A stretch of 41,752 bases of DNA, taken from NCBI RefSeq assembly GCF_001476815.1, contig NZ_LDSL01000076.1, positions 1-41,752 on the forward strand, read 5' to 3'. Of this stretch, positions 9,933-17,791 are shown piece after piece. The notes beneath the pieces were generated by a model. That model worked only from the letters and a program-made list of their open reading frames with translations. It searched no databases and was not told the DNA's origin. This DNA comes from Pseudacidovorax intermedius. GTDB taxonomy: Bacteria > Pseudomonadota > Gammaproteobacteria > Burkholderiales > Burkholderiaceae_C. Each line of letters starts with the position of its first letter. Positions within the stretch are counted from its first letter, which is position 1. The translations under genes and the position numbers were made by a program.

Positions 9933-10474
9933 AGTGTTTCTATGGTGTGGTGCATGTTGGTGTAGATGCACAGTTGCCCGGCGATCTCCAGCGACTTGCG
10001 CACCACGTCCTCGGCCGACAGCTCGGTGTTCTCCACCAGCGCCTTGGCGGCCGAGTGGGCGTAGGCCCCACCCGAGCCGATGGCCACGATGCCCTGCTCC
10101 GGCTCCAGCACGTCGCCATTGCCGGTGATGATGAGCGAGGTGCTGTGGTCGGCCACGGCCAGCATGGCTTCCAGCCGGCGCAGCACGCGGTCGGTGCGCC
10201 AGTCCTTGGTGAGCTCGATGGCGGCGCGGGTCAGGTGGCCCTGGTGCTTCTCCAGCTTGGCCTCGAAGCGCTCAAACAGCGTGAAGGCATCCGCGGTGGC
10301 GCCGGCGAACCCGGCCAGCACCTTGCCCTGGTAGAGCCGGCGCACCTTGCGCGCCGAGCCCTTGAAGACGATGTTGCCCAGCGTCACCTGGCCGTCGCCG
10401 CCGATGGCGACCTGCTCGCCCTGTGGCGTGCTGCGGCGCACGCTGACGATGGTGGTTCCGTGAAATTGTTCCAT
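9929..10474 (-). CDS. hslV: ATP-dependent protease peptidase subunit HslV
   Basis: HslV (ClpQ) is a proteasome-beta-like threonine peptidase that forms a double hexamer capped by HslU. The 181-residue protein starts [14 protein letters not shown]. The first six residues are the propeptide, and Thr7 becomes the catalytic N-terminal nucleophile. It also shows [25 protein letters not shown] and [13 protein letters not shown], all typical. The ATG at 10474 is fixed by the propeptide. A heat-shock-type promoter ends only 7 nt upstream, so the leader is very short or absent. The final codons lie in a direct repeat. Confidence 0.95.
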   Translation of the reverse strand: MEQFHGTTIVSVRRSTPQGEQVAIGGDGQVTLGNIVFKGSARKVRRLYQGKVLAGFAGATADAFTLFERFEAKLEKHQGHLTRAAIELTKDWRTDRVLRRLEAMLAVADHSTSLIITGNGDVLEPEQGIVAIGSGGAYAHSAAKALVENTELSAEDVVRKSLEIAGQLCIYTNMHHTIETL

Positions 10475-10481
10475 CGCAGGC

Positions 10482-10509
10482 ACGTGGGGGCGCCGTCCGG
10501 AGGTGCAAG
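10482..10509 (-). promoter_or_regulatory. predicted sigma-32 (heat-shock) promoter of hslVU
   Basis: On the minus strand CTTGCAC (10509-10503) is followed after 13 nt by CCCCACGT (10489-10482). The E. coli sigma-32 consensus is about CTTGAAA, 11-15 nt, CCCCATNT. Each half differs from it at a few positions, but the spacing equals that of the better match before htpX. hslVU is a known heat-shock operon in E. coli. The predicted start of transcription falls at or next to the hslV ATG (10474), suggesting a nearly leaderless message. Confidence 0.55.
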
Positions 10510-10516
10510 GGGTGGT

Positions 10517-10536
10517 GGCGGACTTTTTGGTCCGCC
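10517..10536 (-). terminator. hairpin between the STAS gene and hslV
   Basis: GGCGGAC (10517-10523) and GTCCGCC (10530-10536) form a perfect 7-bp stem with a six-base T/A-rich loop, about 40 bp after the stop of the upstream minus-strand STAS gene. No T-tract follows on the minus strand, so its action as an intrinsic terminator is uncertain. Confidence 0.4.
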
Positions 10537-10574
10537 GTGCCACTGCGCAGGCCACGCAGGCCGTGCCGGCCGGC

Positions 10575-12122
10575 TCAGCCCGCGCGCGGCAGCAAGGCGG
10601 CGCAGCGGTCCACGCCGGTCAGCCGCAGGAATTCGGCCAGCACGCCGTGCACTTCCACCAGGCGCAATCCGGGGCGCGACGTCAGGCGGGCTCGCAGCGC
10701 CTCGGCCGCGGCCAGATCCATGCGCACGAGTCCGGCGCAGTCGATCTCGGGCTCGGCGCCGGGCAGGTCCAGCGCCTCTTCGACCTGCGGCCAGTTGAGG
10801 CCCTCGGCCCCCACCAGTTCACCGGCCAGGAAGGCGCGCGGCGTGCCCGCGTCCAGGCCCATGCGCTGGCTGGGCTGCTGGCCCTCGACCATCTCCGCCA
10901 CCGTGCCGCGCGGCGGCTGCCACGAGGGCGGCGTGATCTCGTAGGTGATGCAGTAATTGAGCGCCACCAGCTCGAAGTCGTCCAGCCGGTTGAGCAGGCG
11001 CAGCACCGCCATGTGCAGGCTCCACCAGCCCGCCTCGACGCCCCGCTCGCCCAGCGGCGTGGCCGCGCTCAGCACGGCCAGCAGGTTCTCGGCGCCCAGG
11101 AAGCCCATCTGCACCGGCGACAGCGACCAGTGCGTGACCAGCGTGGTGAGCGGCTGCACCGCATCCGCCTCGATGTGCTGCAGCGCGCGCCAGTCCAGGC
11201 GCCAGACGCTGCCCTTGGCGCGCGACAGGGCCTGCGTCAATGCCAGCAGCGCAGGGCGGTCCAGCCGCGGTGGCGCCTGCCAGTCGGTGCCCGCGCGGGG
11301 GTCCAGCCGCTGGGCGATGAGGTCGGTGCGCGCGTCGCGCGCCAGGCTGCGCAGCGACACCCAGGTCGGCATCGGCCGGTTGAAGCGGTCGGCGTAATGC
11401 ATGCCCGCCTCGGCGAAGCGGTCGGAATCGCCGGTGGCGCGGTAGAAGTCCAGCAGGGCGCGCCAGGTCTGCAGCTGGTCGGCGAAGGCGCCGCCGGGCA
11501 CCAGGGCCTGGCGCAGCGCGCTTTCGGCCCCGGCGTCGTCGCCCTGGGCGAAGCGCACGGCGGCCTCTTCCAGCGGTGTGTCGAAAGCCAGGCGCGGCGC
11601 GGGGGCGGCGGCCGGCGGCGGCGACGGACGCGGCGGCGCGGCGGGCGCAGGCGCGGCCTGGGGCGCCTGCAGGTCGGTGGGCACCGCCGGCGCGGTGTCG
11701 GCATAGGCGCGGGCGTGGTGCTCGGACAGCGAGGGCGGGCCGGCACGGCCGCCGTCGGCGACGGGCGGTCGCTCGGACGTCCACCACTGCTGCGACATCT
11801 GCGCCTCGATCTCGTCGATCTTGCGCAGCGTGACGGCCCGCCGGTCGACCTTCAGGCCGGTGGTGGGCAGGCTGGAGGAGACGGGCCCGGCGTCGTCGGC
11901 CGCGCCGCGCTGGCGCAGCTTGCGCAGCATGTCGAACTCGCGGCGGCGCACGAAGTCGTTGCGCTGGCGGCGCTCCATCAGCTCCTTGAGCGCCTCGCGG
12001 CTGTAACCCAGCTCGGCCGGATTGCCGCCGGCGCCTTCGAGCTCGGACCAGTCCTTGAGCGGATTGCGCACGAACTTGGCGACCTTCGAGAGGAGGCCGC
12101 CGTTGTCGTCCTTGCTGGACAT
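10575..12122 (-). CDS. STAS-domain-containing protein of unknown function
   Basis: I do not know the function of this 515-residue protein. Residues 1-110 are charged and helical, with many Arg/Lys/Glu. Residues 115-175 are an Ala/Pro-rich linker. Residues 180-265 look like helical repeats ([20 protein letters not shown] resembles a TPR). Residues 300-370 and 455-515 both resemble STAS (anti-sigma antagonist) folds; the second shows [11 protein letters not shown] and the usual final LxLTG-type helix. The ATG at 12122 reads MSSKDDNGG. It is 91 bp after dksA on the same strand and likely cotranscribed. The residue phosphorylated in classical anti-anti-sigma factors is not obvious, so a structural role is possible. 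Confidence 0.8.
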   Translation of the reverse strand: MSSKDDNGGLLSKVAKFVRNPLKDWSELEGAGGNPAELGYSREALKELMERRQRNDFVRRREFDMLRKLRQRGAADDAGPVSSSLPTTGLKVDRRAVTLRKIDEIEAQMSQQWWTSERPPVADGGRAGPPSLSEHHARAYADTAPAVPTDLQAPQAAPAPAAPPRPSPPPAAAPAPRLAFDTPLEEAAVRFAQGDDAGAESALRQALVPGGAFADQLQTWRALLDFYRATGDSDRFAEAGMHYADRFNRPMPTWVSLRSLARDARTDLIAQRLDPRAGTDWQAPPRLDRPALLALTQALSRAKGSVWRLDWRALQHIEADAVQPLTTLVTHWSLSPVQMGFLGAENLLAVLSAATPLGERGVEAGWWSLHMAVLRLLNRLDDFELVALNYCITYEITPPSWQPPRGTVAEMVEGQQPSQRMGLDAGTPRAFLAGELVGAEGLNWPQVEEALDLPGAEPEIDCAGLVRMDLAAAEALRARLTSRPGLRLVEVHGVLAEFLRLTGVDRCAALLPRAG

Positions 12123-12213
12123 GCGGTCGTGCGGGGTGGGAAGGTGAAAGGGACGCAGGGCAGCGGGGCGCGCTCGGCGGAAGGACGGCGGTCGCCGCCC
12201 GGCCGCGCAGCGA

Positions 12214-12894
12214 TCAGTCCCCGAACATCTTCTGCTTGAGCTCGCGGCGCTGCTGCGCCTCGAGCGACAGCGTGGCCGTCGGTCGGGCCAGCAGGCGGCC
12301 GACGCCGATGGGCTCGCCGGTCTCGTCGCAGTAGCCGTAGTCGCCGGCATCGATGCGGGCGATGGACTGCTCGATCTTCTTGAGCAGCTTGCGCTCACGG
12401 TCGCGGGTGCGCAGCTCCAGGGCGTGCTCTTCCTCGATGGTGGCGCGGTCGGCCGGGTCGGGCACGACCACGGTGTCCTCGCGCAGGTGCTCGGTCGTCT
12501 CGCCGGCGTTGTCGAGGATGCCCTGCTTGAGCTCCTGCAGCTTGCGCTTGAAGTAGGCCAGCTGCGTGTCGTTCATGTACTCGCTGTCGGGCATCGCGAT
12601 GACTTCGGCATCGGTCAACTCCTCGACCGGCTTGGTCTTCCAGTTGTTCGCGAGCTTGGGATCTTTCTTGACGGAAACGAGAGGCGGGGGAACGAGTGCC
12701 GTGGACATGGTCGTTGAGAAGCTGGCCTTCGGGGCGGTGGAGGCCACCGCCTGAGGCATGGACGGAACGGTCAATTGCGACAGCCGGGCCGAAGGCCGCG
12801 CCCGCGGAGGCAATGCGTCGGAGGACGGCGTTGCGTCGACGGTGGCCGGCGTCTTGGCGTCGAGGCCGGCGCTGGCCGGTGCGGTTTTCTTCAC
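12214..12894 (-). CDS. dksA: RNA polymerase-binding transcription factor DksA, N-terminally extended
   Basis: DksA binds in the secondary channel of RNA polymerase and, with ppGpp, tunes rRNA and amino-acid promoters. The coiled-coil tip motif DPADRA is at residues 146-151, matching the essential Asp/Asp/Ala of E. coli DksA. The C-terminal zinc-finger region reads YCDETGEPIG and later LSLEA, so the four zinc Cys are replaced by C-T-S-A (189, 192, 210, 213). This zinc-free form is, as I recall, common in alpha- and betaproteobacteria. The GTG at 12894 lies 9 nt after AAGGAG and is preferred to the TTG at 12912. The roughly 75-residue Ala/Pro/Ser-rich N-terminal extension is absent from E. coli DksA (151 residues). 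Confidence 0.9.
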   Translation of the reverse strand: MKKTAPASAGLDAKTPATVDATPSSDALPPRARPSARLSQLTVPSMPQAVASTAPKASFSTTMSTALVPPPLVSVKKDPKLANNWKTKPVEELTDAEVIAMPDSEYMNDTQLAYFKRKLQELKQGILDNAGETTEHLREDTVVVPDPADRATIEEEHALELRTRDRERKLLKKIEQSIARIDAGDYGYCDETGEPIGVGRLLARPTATLSLEAQQRRELKQKMFGD

Positions 12895-12974
12895 GGTGGC
12901 GGGCTCCTTCAATGGCTGCGGTCTTCCCTGCCGTACCGGGTCCGCGCAGGGGTGGCGGCCGGAACAGGCGCGCG

Positions 12975-12982
12975 ATTGTATA
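12975..12982 (-). promoter_or_regulatory. probable -10 region of the dksA promoter
   Basis: The minus strand reads TATACAAT here, a good -10-like element (TACAAT at 12980-12975), about 80 nt upstream of the dksA GTG start. No clear -35 hexamer is found 16-18 bp further upstream, where the sequence is G-rich. The resulting 5' leader would be roughly 70-75 nt. Confidence 0.45.
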
Positions 12983-13032
12983 GAGAAAGCACCCCCCGGC
13001 AGGATGACCGAAGTCAGGCTGGCGCGAACGTC

Positions 13033-14100
13033 CTACACCAGGCACTGGTCCAGGCCCTGGACCAGGATGTCGCGCGGCAGGTCGATGCCGATGAACACCA
13101 TGCGGCTCTCGCGCGCCTCGCCCTCGCCCCACTCCGGACCCAGGTCGCTGCCCATGAGCTGGTGCACGCCCTGGAAGATCACCTTGCGCTGGGTGCCGTT
13201 CATGTCCAGCACGCCCTTGTAGCGCAGCATGCGCGGGCCGTAGATGTTGACGATGGCGCCCAGGAAATCCTCCAGCCGCGCCGGATCGAAGGGCCGCGTG
13301 GCGCGGTAGACGAAGCTCTTGACGTCGTCGTCCACGTGGTGGTGGTGGCCGTGGCCATGGTCGTGCTGGTGCGACGGGTGGTCGCAGTGCTCGCCATGTT
13401 CGTGGTCATGGTCGTGGTGGTCGTGCGCGTGGTCGTGATCGTCCGCCTTCAGGAAGTCGGGATCGATGTCGAGCTTGGCGTTGAGGTTGAAGCCGCGCAG
13501 GTCCAGCACCTTGGCGATGGCCACCTCGCCGAAATGCGCCTTCTCGATGGGCGCGCGCGGGTTCATGTGCTTGAGGCGGTGGATCAGCGCGTCGGTGTCC
13601 TCGGCGCTCACCAGGTCGGTCTTGGACAGGAAGATCTGGTCGGCGAAGCCCACCTGGCGGCGTGCTTCCTGGCGGTCGTTGAGCTGCTGGGCGGCATGCT
13701 TGGCGTCCACCAGCGTGACGATGGAGTCGAGCAGGTAGCTCTCGGCGATCTCGTCGTCCATGAAGAAGGTCTGGGCGACGGGGCCGGGGTCGGCCAGGCC
13801 GGTGGTCTCGATGATCACGCGGTCGAAGTCCAGCAGGCCCTTGCGGCGCTTGGCGGCCAGCAGCTGCAGCGCCTCGCGCAGGTCCTCGCGGATGGTGCAG
13901 CAGACGCAGCCGTTGCTCATCTGCACGATCTGCTCCTTGGACTCGGTCACCAGGATGTCGGAGTCGATGTTCTCCTCGCCGAACTCGTTCTCGATGACGG
14001 CGATCTTGTGGCCGTGCGACTCGGTCAGCACGCGCTTGAGCAGGGTGGTCTTGCCGGAGCCGAGGAAGCCGGTGAGGATGGTTGCGGGAATGAGGGCCAT
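13033..14100 (-). CDS. COG0523 (CobW/YjiA/ZNG1-type) GTPase with His-rich metal-binding loop
   Basis: This 355-residue G3E-family GTPase is probably a zinc- or other metal-handling chaperone. Residues 9-18 hold the P-loop GFLGSGKTTL. The COG0523 metal motif CVCC is at 65-68, followed by IIETTGLADP and SKTD as the base-recognition motif. Residues 221-256 are almost entirely His and Asp, a loop expected to bind several metal ions. A CobW C-terminal domain follows. The ATG at 14100 has GGAGCG about 8 nt upstream. No Zur-like site was recognised upstream. The cobalamin gene cobW is a paralogue; no cobalamin genes are nearby, so I give no symbol. Confidence 0.9.
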   Translation of the reverse strand: MALIPATILTGFLGSGKTTLLKRVLTESHGHKIAVIENEFGEENIDSDILVTESKEQIVQMSNGCVCCTIREDLREALQLLAAKRRKGLLDFDRVIIETTGLADPGPVAQTFFMDDEIAESYLLDSIVTLVDAKHAAQQLNDRQEARRQVGFADQIFLSKTDLVSAEDTDALIHRLKHMNPRAPIEKAHFGEVAIAKVLDLRGFNLNAKLDIDPDFLKADDHDHAHDHHDHDHEHGEHCDHPSHQHDHGHGHHHHVDDDVKSFVYRATRPFDPARLEDFLGAIVNIYGPRMLRYKGVLDMNGTQRKVIFQGVHQLMGSDLGPEWGEGEARESRMVFIGIDLPRDILVQGLDQCLV

Positions 14101-14218
14101 GGGAACGCTCCGGGAATGTCGGGACGACGGTGGAAACGGGAAAGGGGCGAAAGTTTAGGCCCGGCGCAAAGACTCGGCCGGCCGGGCGAGATTGACGCGC
14201 GCGTGGCCTGGTCTTCTT

Positions 14219-15421
14219 CTATTTGCGCACCACCACCAGCCCCTTGAGGTACTCGCCCTCGGGAAACTCGATGGTCATGGGATGGTCGGGCGCTGCCCCC
14301 AGGCGCTCGGCGATGTAGCCGTCCACGCCCGCATCGATGCCGGCCGAGGCCACGATCTTGTGGAACAGGTCGGCGCCGATGCCGCCCGAGCACGAGAAGG
14401 TCAGCAGCACGCCGCCCGGCGGCAGCAGCTTGAGCGCCAGGCGGTTGATGTCCTTGTACGCCCGCGCGGCGCGGTCGGCATGGGCCACGGTGGGCGCGAA
14501 CTTGGGCGGATCGAGCACGATGGCGTCGAACTGCCGGCCTTCCTCGATGAAGCGGCGCAGCGTCTGGTTGACGTCGGCGTCGAGGAACTGCGCGTTGGCC
14601 GCCTCGAAGCCGTTCAGCGCCAGATGCGCGCGTGCCCGGTCCAGCGCGGGCAGGGAGGAATCGACGGACACCAGCTCGGCGCCTTGCAATGCGCCGGCTG
14701 CCGCCAGCCCATGCGCCGCGGCGACGGTGAAGCCGCCGGTGTAGCAGTAGCAGTTCAGCACGCGGGCGAAGCGCCGGTGCCGCGCCAGTTCCGAGAAGCG
14801 GCGGCGGCTGTCGCGCTGGTCCAGGTAGAAGCCGGTCTTGTGGCCGGTGGCCACGTCCAGGCCCAGGCGCCAGCCGTGTTCCTGGATCGTGATCTCCGTC
14901 GGCCCCTCGCCGCGCAGCCAGCCGGTGATTGGCGGCAGGCCCTCGCGTTCGCGGCCGGCGGCGTCCGAGCGCTCGTAGAGCTTCGTGAGGCCGGTGGCGG
15001 CCAGCAGCGCATCGGCCAGCACGGCCTTCCAGCGCTCGACGCCGGCCGACAGGAACTGCGCCACCAGCGTGTCGCCGTAGCGGTCCACGATCAGGCCGGG
15101 CAGCCCGTCGGCCTCGCCGTGCACCAGCCGCTGGCCGTCGCTGGCGATGTCGAACAGCCCGCGCGCCTGCACGGCGGCCCGGCAGCGGGCGGCGAAGAAG
15201 GCGGCGTCGATGCGCTGGCCCTCGTCGAAGCTCCAGACGCGGGCGCGGATCTTGGAGGCCGGGCTGCAGGCCGCCCAGGCCAGGAAGCGGCCGTCGTGCG
15301 ACTCGATGCGCACCGTCTCGCCCGCATCGCCACCGCCCTTGGCGATGGCGGCGTCGAAGATCCAGGGATGGCGGCGCTGGAGCGAGCGCTCCTTGCCGGG
15401 CTTGAGGCGCAGGACTTTCAT
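14219..15421 (-). CDS. rlmI: 23S rRNA (cytosine(1962)-C(5))-methyltransferase RlmI-like
   Basis: RlmI-type enzymes methylate C5 of a 23S rRNA cytosine using SAM. The 400-residue protein begins with a PUA-type RNA-binding domain (MKVLRLKPGKERSLQRRHPW), followed by GLIVDRYGDTLVAQF. A Rossmann methyltransferase domain follows, with LNCYCYTGGFTVAAA as SAM motif I, LDPPKFAP as motif IV and FSCSGG as the motif VI cysteine region. The ATG at 15421 overlaps the xerC stop (ATGA). Length and domain order match the family. The exact target base is inferred from E. coli RlmI. Confidence 0.88.
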   Translation of the reverse strand: MKVLRLKPGKERSLQRRHPWIFDAAIAKGGGDAGETVRIESHDGRFLAWAACSPASKIRARVWSFDEGQRIDAAFFAARCRAAVQARGLFDIASDGQRLVHGEADGLPGLIVDRYGDTLVAQFLSAGVERWKAVLADALLAATGLTKLYERSDAAGREREGLPPITGWLRGEGPTEITIQEHGWRLGLDVATGHKTGFYLDQRDSRRRFSELARHRRFARVLNCYCYTGGFTVAAAHGLAAAGALQGAELVSVDSSLPALDRARAHLALNGFEAANAQFLDADVNQTLRRFIEEGRQFDAIVLDPPKFAPTVAHADRAARAYKDINRLALKLLPPGGVLLTFSCSGGIGADLFHKIVASAGIDAGVDGYIAERLGAAPDHPMTIEFPEGEYLKGLVVVRK

Positions 15422-16413
15422 GGGGTGTCGGTCGTCTTGTCGTCGTCGTCGCGGCCGGTGCGCGCATGCGCCCGCGGATGCGCCGCGTCGTAGATTTTGG
15501 CCAGGTGCTGGAAGTCCAGCCGCGTGTAGATCTGGGTGGTGGCGATGCTGGCATGGCCCAGCAGCTCCTGCACGGCGCGCAGGTCGCCGCTGGATTGCAG
15601 CAGGTGGCTGGCGAAGGAATGGCGCAGCATGTGCGGATGCACCGGCGTCGCCACGCCGGCCTGGATGCCGCGGGCGTGCAGCATCTGCCAGACGGCCGTG
15701 GGACCGAAACGGCCGCCGCGCAGGCCGACGAAGAGGGCGGGCGACGCAACCGGGCGCAGCGCACGCTGCGCCAGCCAGGCGCCGACGGCCTGCACGGCCG
15801 GGCCGCCCATCGGCACGCTGCGCCGCTTGCCGCCCTTGCCGAGCACGTGCACCTCGGCCGAGGGCAGGTCGAGCCAGCCGCGCGCCTCGGCGGAAGGATC
15901 GCGGTCCAGCCCCGTGAGCTCGCCCACGCGCAGGCCGCAGCCGTAGAGCAGTTCGACGATGGCGCGGTCGCGGGCCTCGGTCCAGGGGTCGGCGTCGGGC
16001 CGCTGGTGGTCGGCCAGGCGCACGGCGTCGTCCACGCCCAGGGCCTTGGGCAGCGGCCGGGGCGCCTTGGGCGCGCGCACGTCCTGCACCGGATTGCCGG
16101 GAACCAGCCCCTCGCGGCCCAGCCAGCGGTAGAAGCTGCGCCAACAGGACAGCACCAGCGCGATGCCGCGCGGCGCCCGGCCGGCGCCATGCAGCTGCGC
16201 CATCCAGCGCCGGATGTGGGCCGTGGCCACGCGCTGCAGCGGCAGGCCGGCCTCGGCCGCGCGCTGCAGCAGTTCGGCCAGGTGCACCGCATACAGCTCG
16301 ACCGTGCGCTCGGCCAGCCGGCGCTCCACCCGCACATGGGCGAGGTAGCGGTCGACCAAGGCGCGGTCGGCGTCCGCGGCGGACGAAGGATCAGTAGTCA
16401 CCACGCAGGGCAT
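15418..16413 (-). CDS. xerC: tyrosine recombinase XerC
   Basis: XerC works with XerD at dif to resolve chromosome dimers at division. The 331-residue protein has an N-terminal SAM-like core-binding domain (about 15-115). Its catalytic domain has all expected residues: Arg162 in GLRVGEL, Lys in GKGGKRR (193/196), HMLR at 261-264, His287 in LGHASIATT and the Tyr296 nucleophile. It overlaps the 3' end of the DUF218 gene by 23 bp. The start is uncertain: ATG 16413 has no clear ribosome-binding site, and GTG codons 9-12 nt downstream are alternatives. The location beside dapF and DUF484 is the conserved context for chromosomal xerC, which argues against a phage integrase. Confidence 0.93.
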   Translation of the reverse strand: MPCVVTTDPSSAADADRALVDRYLAHVRVERRLAERTVELYAVHLAELLQRAAEAGLPLQRVATAHIRRWMAQLHGAGRAPRGIALVLSCWRSFYRWLGREGLVPGNPVQDVRAPKAPRPLPKALGVDDAVRLADHQRPDADPWTEARDRAIVELLYGCGLRVGELTGLDRDPSAEARGWLDLPSAEVHVLGKGGKRRSVPMGGPAVQAVGAWLAQRALRPVASPALFVGLRGGRFGPTAVWQMLHARGIQAGVATPVHPHMLRHSFASHLLQSSGDLRAVQELLGHASIATTQIYTRLDFQHLAKIYDAAHPRAHARTGRDDDDKTTDTP

Positions 16414-17017
16414 TGTTGACGACGGCCGCCACCTCGCGCACGGCCGCGCGGGCGGCGCGGTCCCAGCGCCGGCAGGGCATCGGGGCGGCGGCGTACTGCA
16501 CGTCGAAGGCGTCCTCGAAGCCGCTGCCGCGCGCCAGCTGCCGGGTGCGCCAGAGGTGCGAGGGCTCGGTGACGACGATCACGCGCCGCACGCCGGCGGC
16601 TTCGAGCAGGGGCCGCGACAGCCGCAGGTTCTCACGCGTGGACTGCGAGGCCGCCTCGCGCAGCACGGGCCCGGTGTAGCCGGCGGCGCGGGCCAGGCCC
16701 TCCATGACCTCGGCTTCGATGCGGCCGTCCTCGTGGTCCACGCCGCCGCTCATCGCCAGCAGCCGCACGCGGCCGGCCCGGGCCAGCGCCACCGCCGCAT
16801 CGACGCGCGCGGCAAGGCAGGGATTGGGCGCGCCGTCGATGAAGGCCCGGTTGCCCAGCACCAGGGCCGCATCGGCCTCGCGCGCGGGCGGATGCGCGAG
16901 CACGTGCGCGCCGTGCCGCCGCACCATGACGTGGACCGCCAGGCCGGCGATCAGGCACAGGACGGCGATGACCAGGCCCACGCGGCGCCAGGCTCCGGCG
17001 CGCGGCGCGCGCCTCAA
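16391..17017 (-). CDS. DUF218 family (SanA/YdcF-like) membrane protein
   Basis: DUF218 proteins such as SanA and YdcF share a Rossmann-like fold and are linked to envelope integrity, but their biochemical activity is poorly defined. This product (about 208 residues) has one membrane segment near the N terminus (VGLVIAVLCLIAGLAVHVMV). The domain then shows DAALVLGN, LLAMSGG, AEVMEG, a STRENLRLSR motif and VVTEPSHLWRT, the usual DUF218 landmarks. The start is uncertain. TTG 17017 gives a TTGA overlap with DUF484; GTG 16981 has GGAG 11 nt upstream and leaves the membrane segment at the very N terminus. It sits between DUF484 and xerC, an insertion relative to the E. coli order. Confidence 0.8.
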   Translation of the reverse strand: MRRAPRAGAWRRVGLVIAVLCLIAGLAVHVMVRRHGAHVLAHPPAREADAALVLGNRAFIDGAPNPCLAARVDAAVALARAGRVRLLAMSGGVDHEDGRIEAEVMEGLARAAGYTGPVLREAASQSTRENLRLSRPLLEAAGVRRVIVVTEPSHLWRTRQLARGSGFEDAFDVQYAAAPMPCRRWDRAARAAVREVAAVVNNALRGDY

Positions 17018-17679
17018 GGCCGCAGCCGCGACAGCGCGGCCGAGGCCAGCTGGGCGATGCGCTCCAGGAAGTCGGTGCCCATCTCGGCGTTGTAGCGCTG
17101 CGGGTCGGGCGAGGCCAGCACCAGCAGGCCGAAAGCCGGGGCGTCGATGGCCGTGCGCAGGGGAATGAGCGCCAGCGACTGGGCCTGCTGCGGCTCGTTC
17201 AGCCAGGCGGTGGCCTCGAAGCCGGCGTTGAGGCCGATGTAGGGCGTGGTCAGCGAGGTGGCCAGGGCCTTGACGTCCTCGCTCACGCCCTGGTTGTAGC
17301 CCTCGCCGGCATAGGCCGCGTCCAGGTCCCAGAGCTTGATGGCGGTCTGCGGCACCATGAACTGCTGGTGCAGGCCCTTGATGATTTCCCAGGGCAGGCC
17401 GCGCGGATCGCGCCAGGTGAGCAGCGACAGCGTCCAGCGCTGCAGCCGGTCGGCCGTGACCACGTTCTCGGTGCCGTGGCGCACCATGTCCATGATGCGG
17501 TGCTCCAGGGCCTTGATCTTCTCGCGCAGCATCTCGGCCTGGCGCTCCTGCAGGCTCACGGCGCGCTGGCCGTGTGGGCTGGTCAGCTGCACCTCGGCCA
17601 GCAGCTGGGCATGGCGCTCGAAGAAGTCGGGCGTGTTGGCCAGGTAGTTGGCGATGTCGTCTTCGGTGATGGGGTTCAT
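17014..17679 (-). CDS. DUF484 family protein (YigA-like)
   Basis: DUF484 proteins have a GAF-like fold and unknown function. Their gene lies between dapF and xerC in many proteobacteria. The 221-residue product begins with ITEDDIANYLANTPDFFERH, the hallmark N-terminal motif. A heptad-type helix follows (RAVSLQERQAEMLREKIKAL), then a GAF-like half with ALIPLRT and FGLLVLASPDPQRY. The ATG at 17679 lies 112 bp after the dapF stop on the same strand. No cyclic-nucleotide-binding signature can be asserted from sequence alone. Confidence 0.9.
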   Translation of the reverse strand: MNPITEDDIANYLANTPDFFERHAQLLAEVQLTSPHGQRAVSLQERQAEMLREKIKALEHRIMDMVRHGTENVVTADRLQRWTLSLLTWRDPRGLPWEIIKGLHQQFMVPQTAIKLWDLDAAYAGEGYNQGVSEDVKALATSLTTPYIGLNAGFEATAWLNEPQQAQSLALIPLRTAIDAPAFGLLVLASPDPQRYNAEMGTDFLERIAQLASAALSRLRP

Positions 17680-17791
17680 GGCGGCGGCGGGCGGTCGGGT
17701 CGGCCGGTGCGGGCGCGGGGCGGCGCACCGGAAAGGGAAGAGACGAAGAGGAAGGAAAAGGGTCGGGCGGTGCGACGGCGCGTGCAGTTCG

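Noticed and set aside
9729-9971. 80-codon minus-strand frame in the hslV-hslU spacer with repeated TLTTPRLR
   Set aside because: It is the translation of the direct repeat; similar predicted peptides occur wherever this dispersed repeat is found, so it is not taken as a gene.
13320-13445. Apparent tandem repeats of GTGGTC/ATGGTC
   Set aside because: They encode the His/Asp-rich loop of the GTPase on the opposite strand; low-complexity codons explain them.
12775-14247. 490-codon plus-strand frame opposite dksA and the COG0523 GTPase
   Set aside because: It includes a Val-rich run produced by the reverse reading of the His-rich loop, which is typical of a shadow frame.
15418-16413. Possibility that the tyrosine recombinase is a phage or island integrase
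   Set aside because: Its position next to dapF and DUF484, its length and XerC-type motifs, and the lack of att-like repeats or phage genes nearby favour chromosomal XerC.
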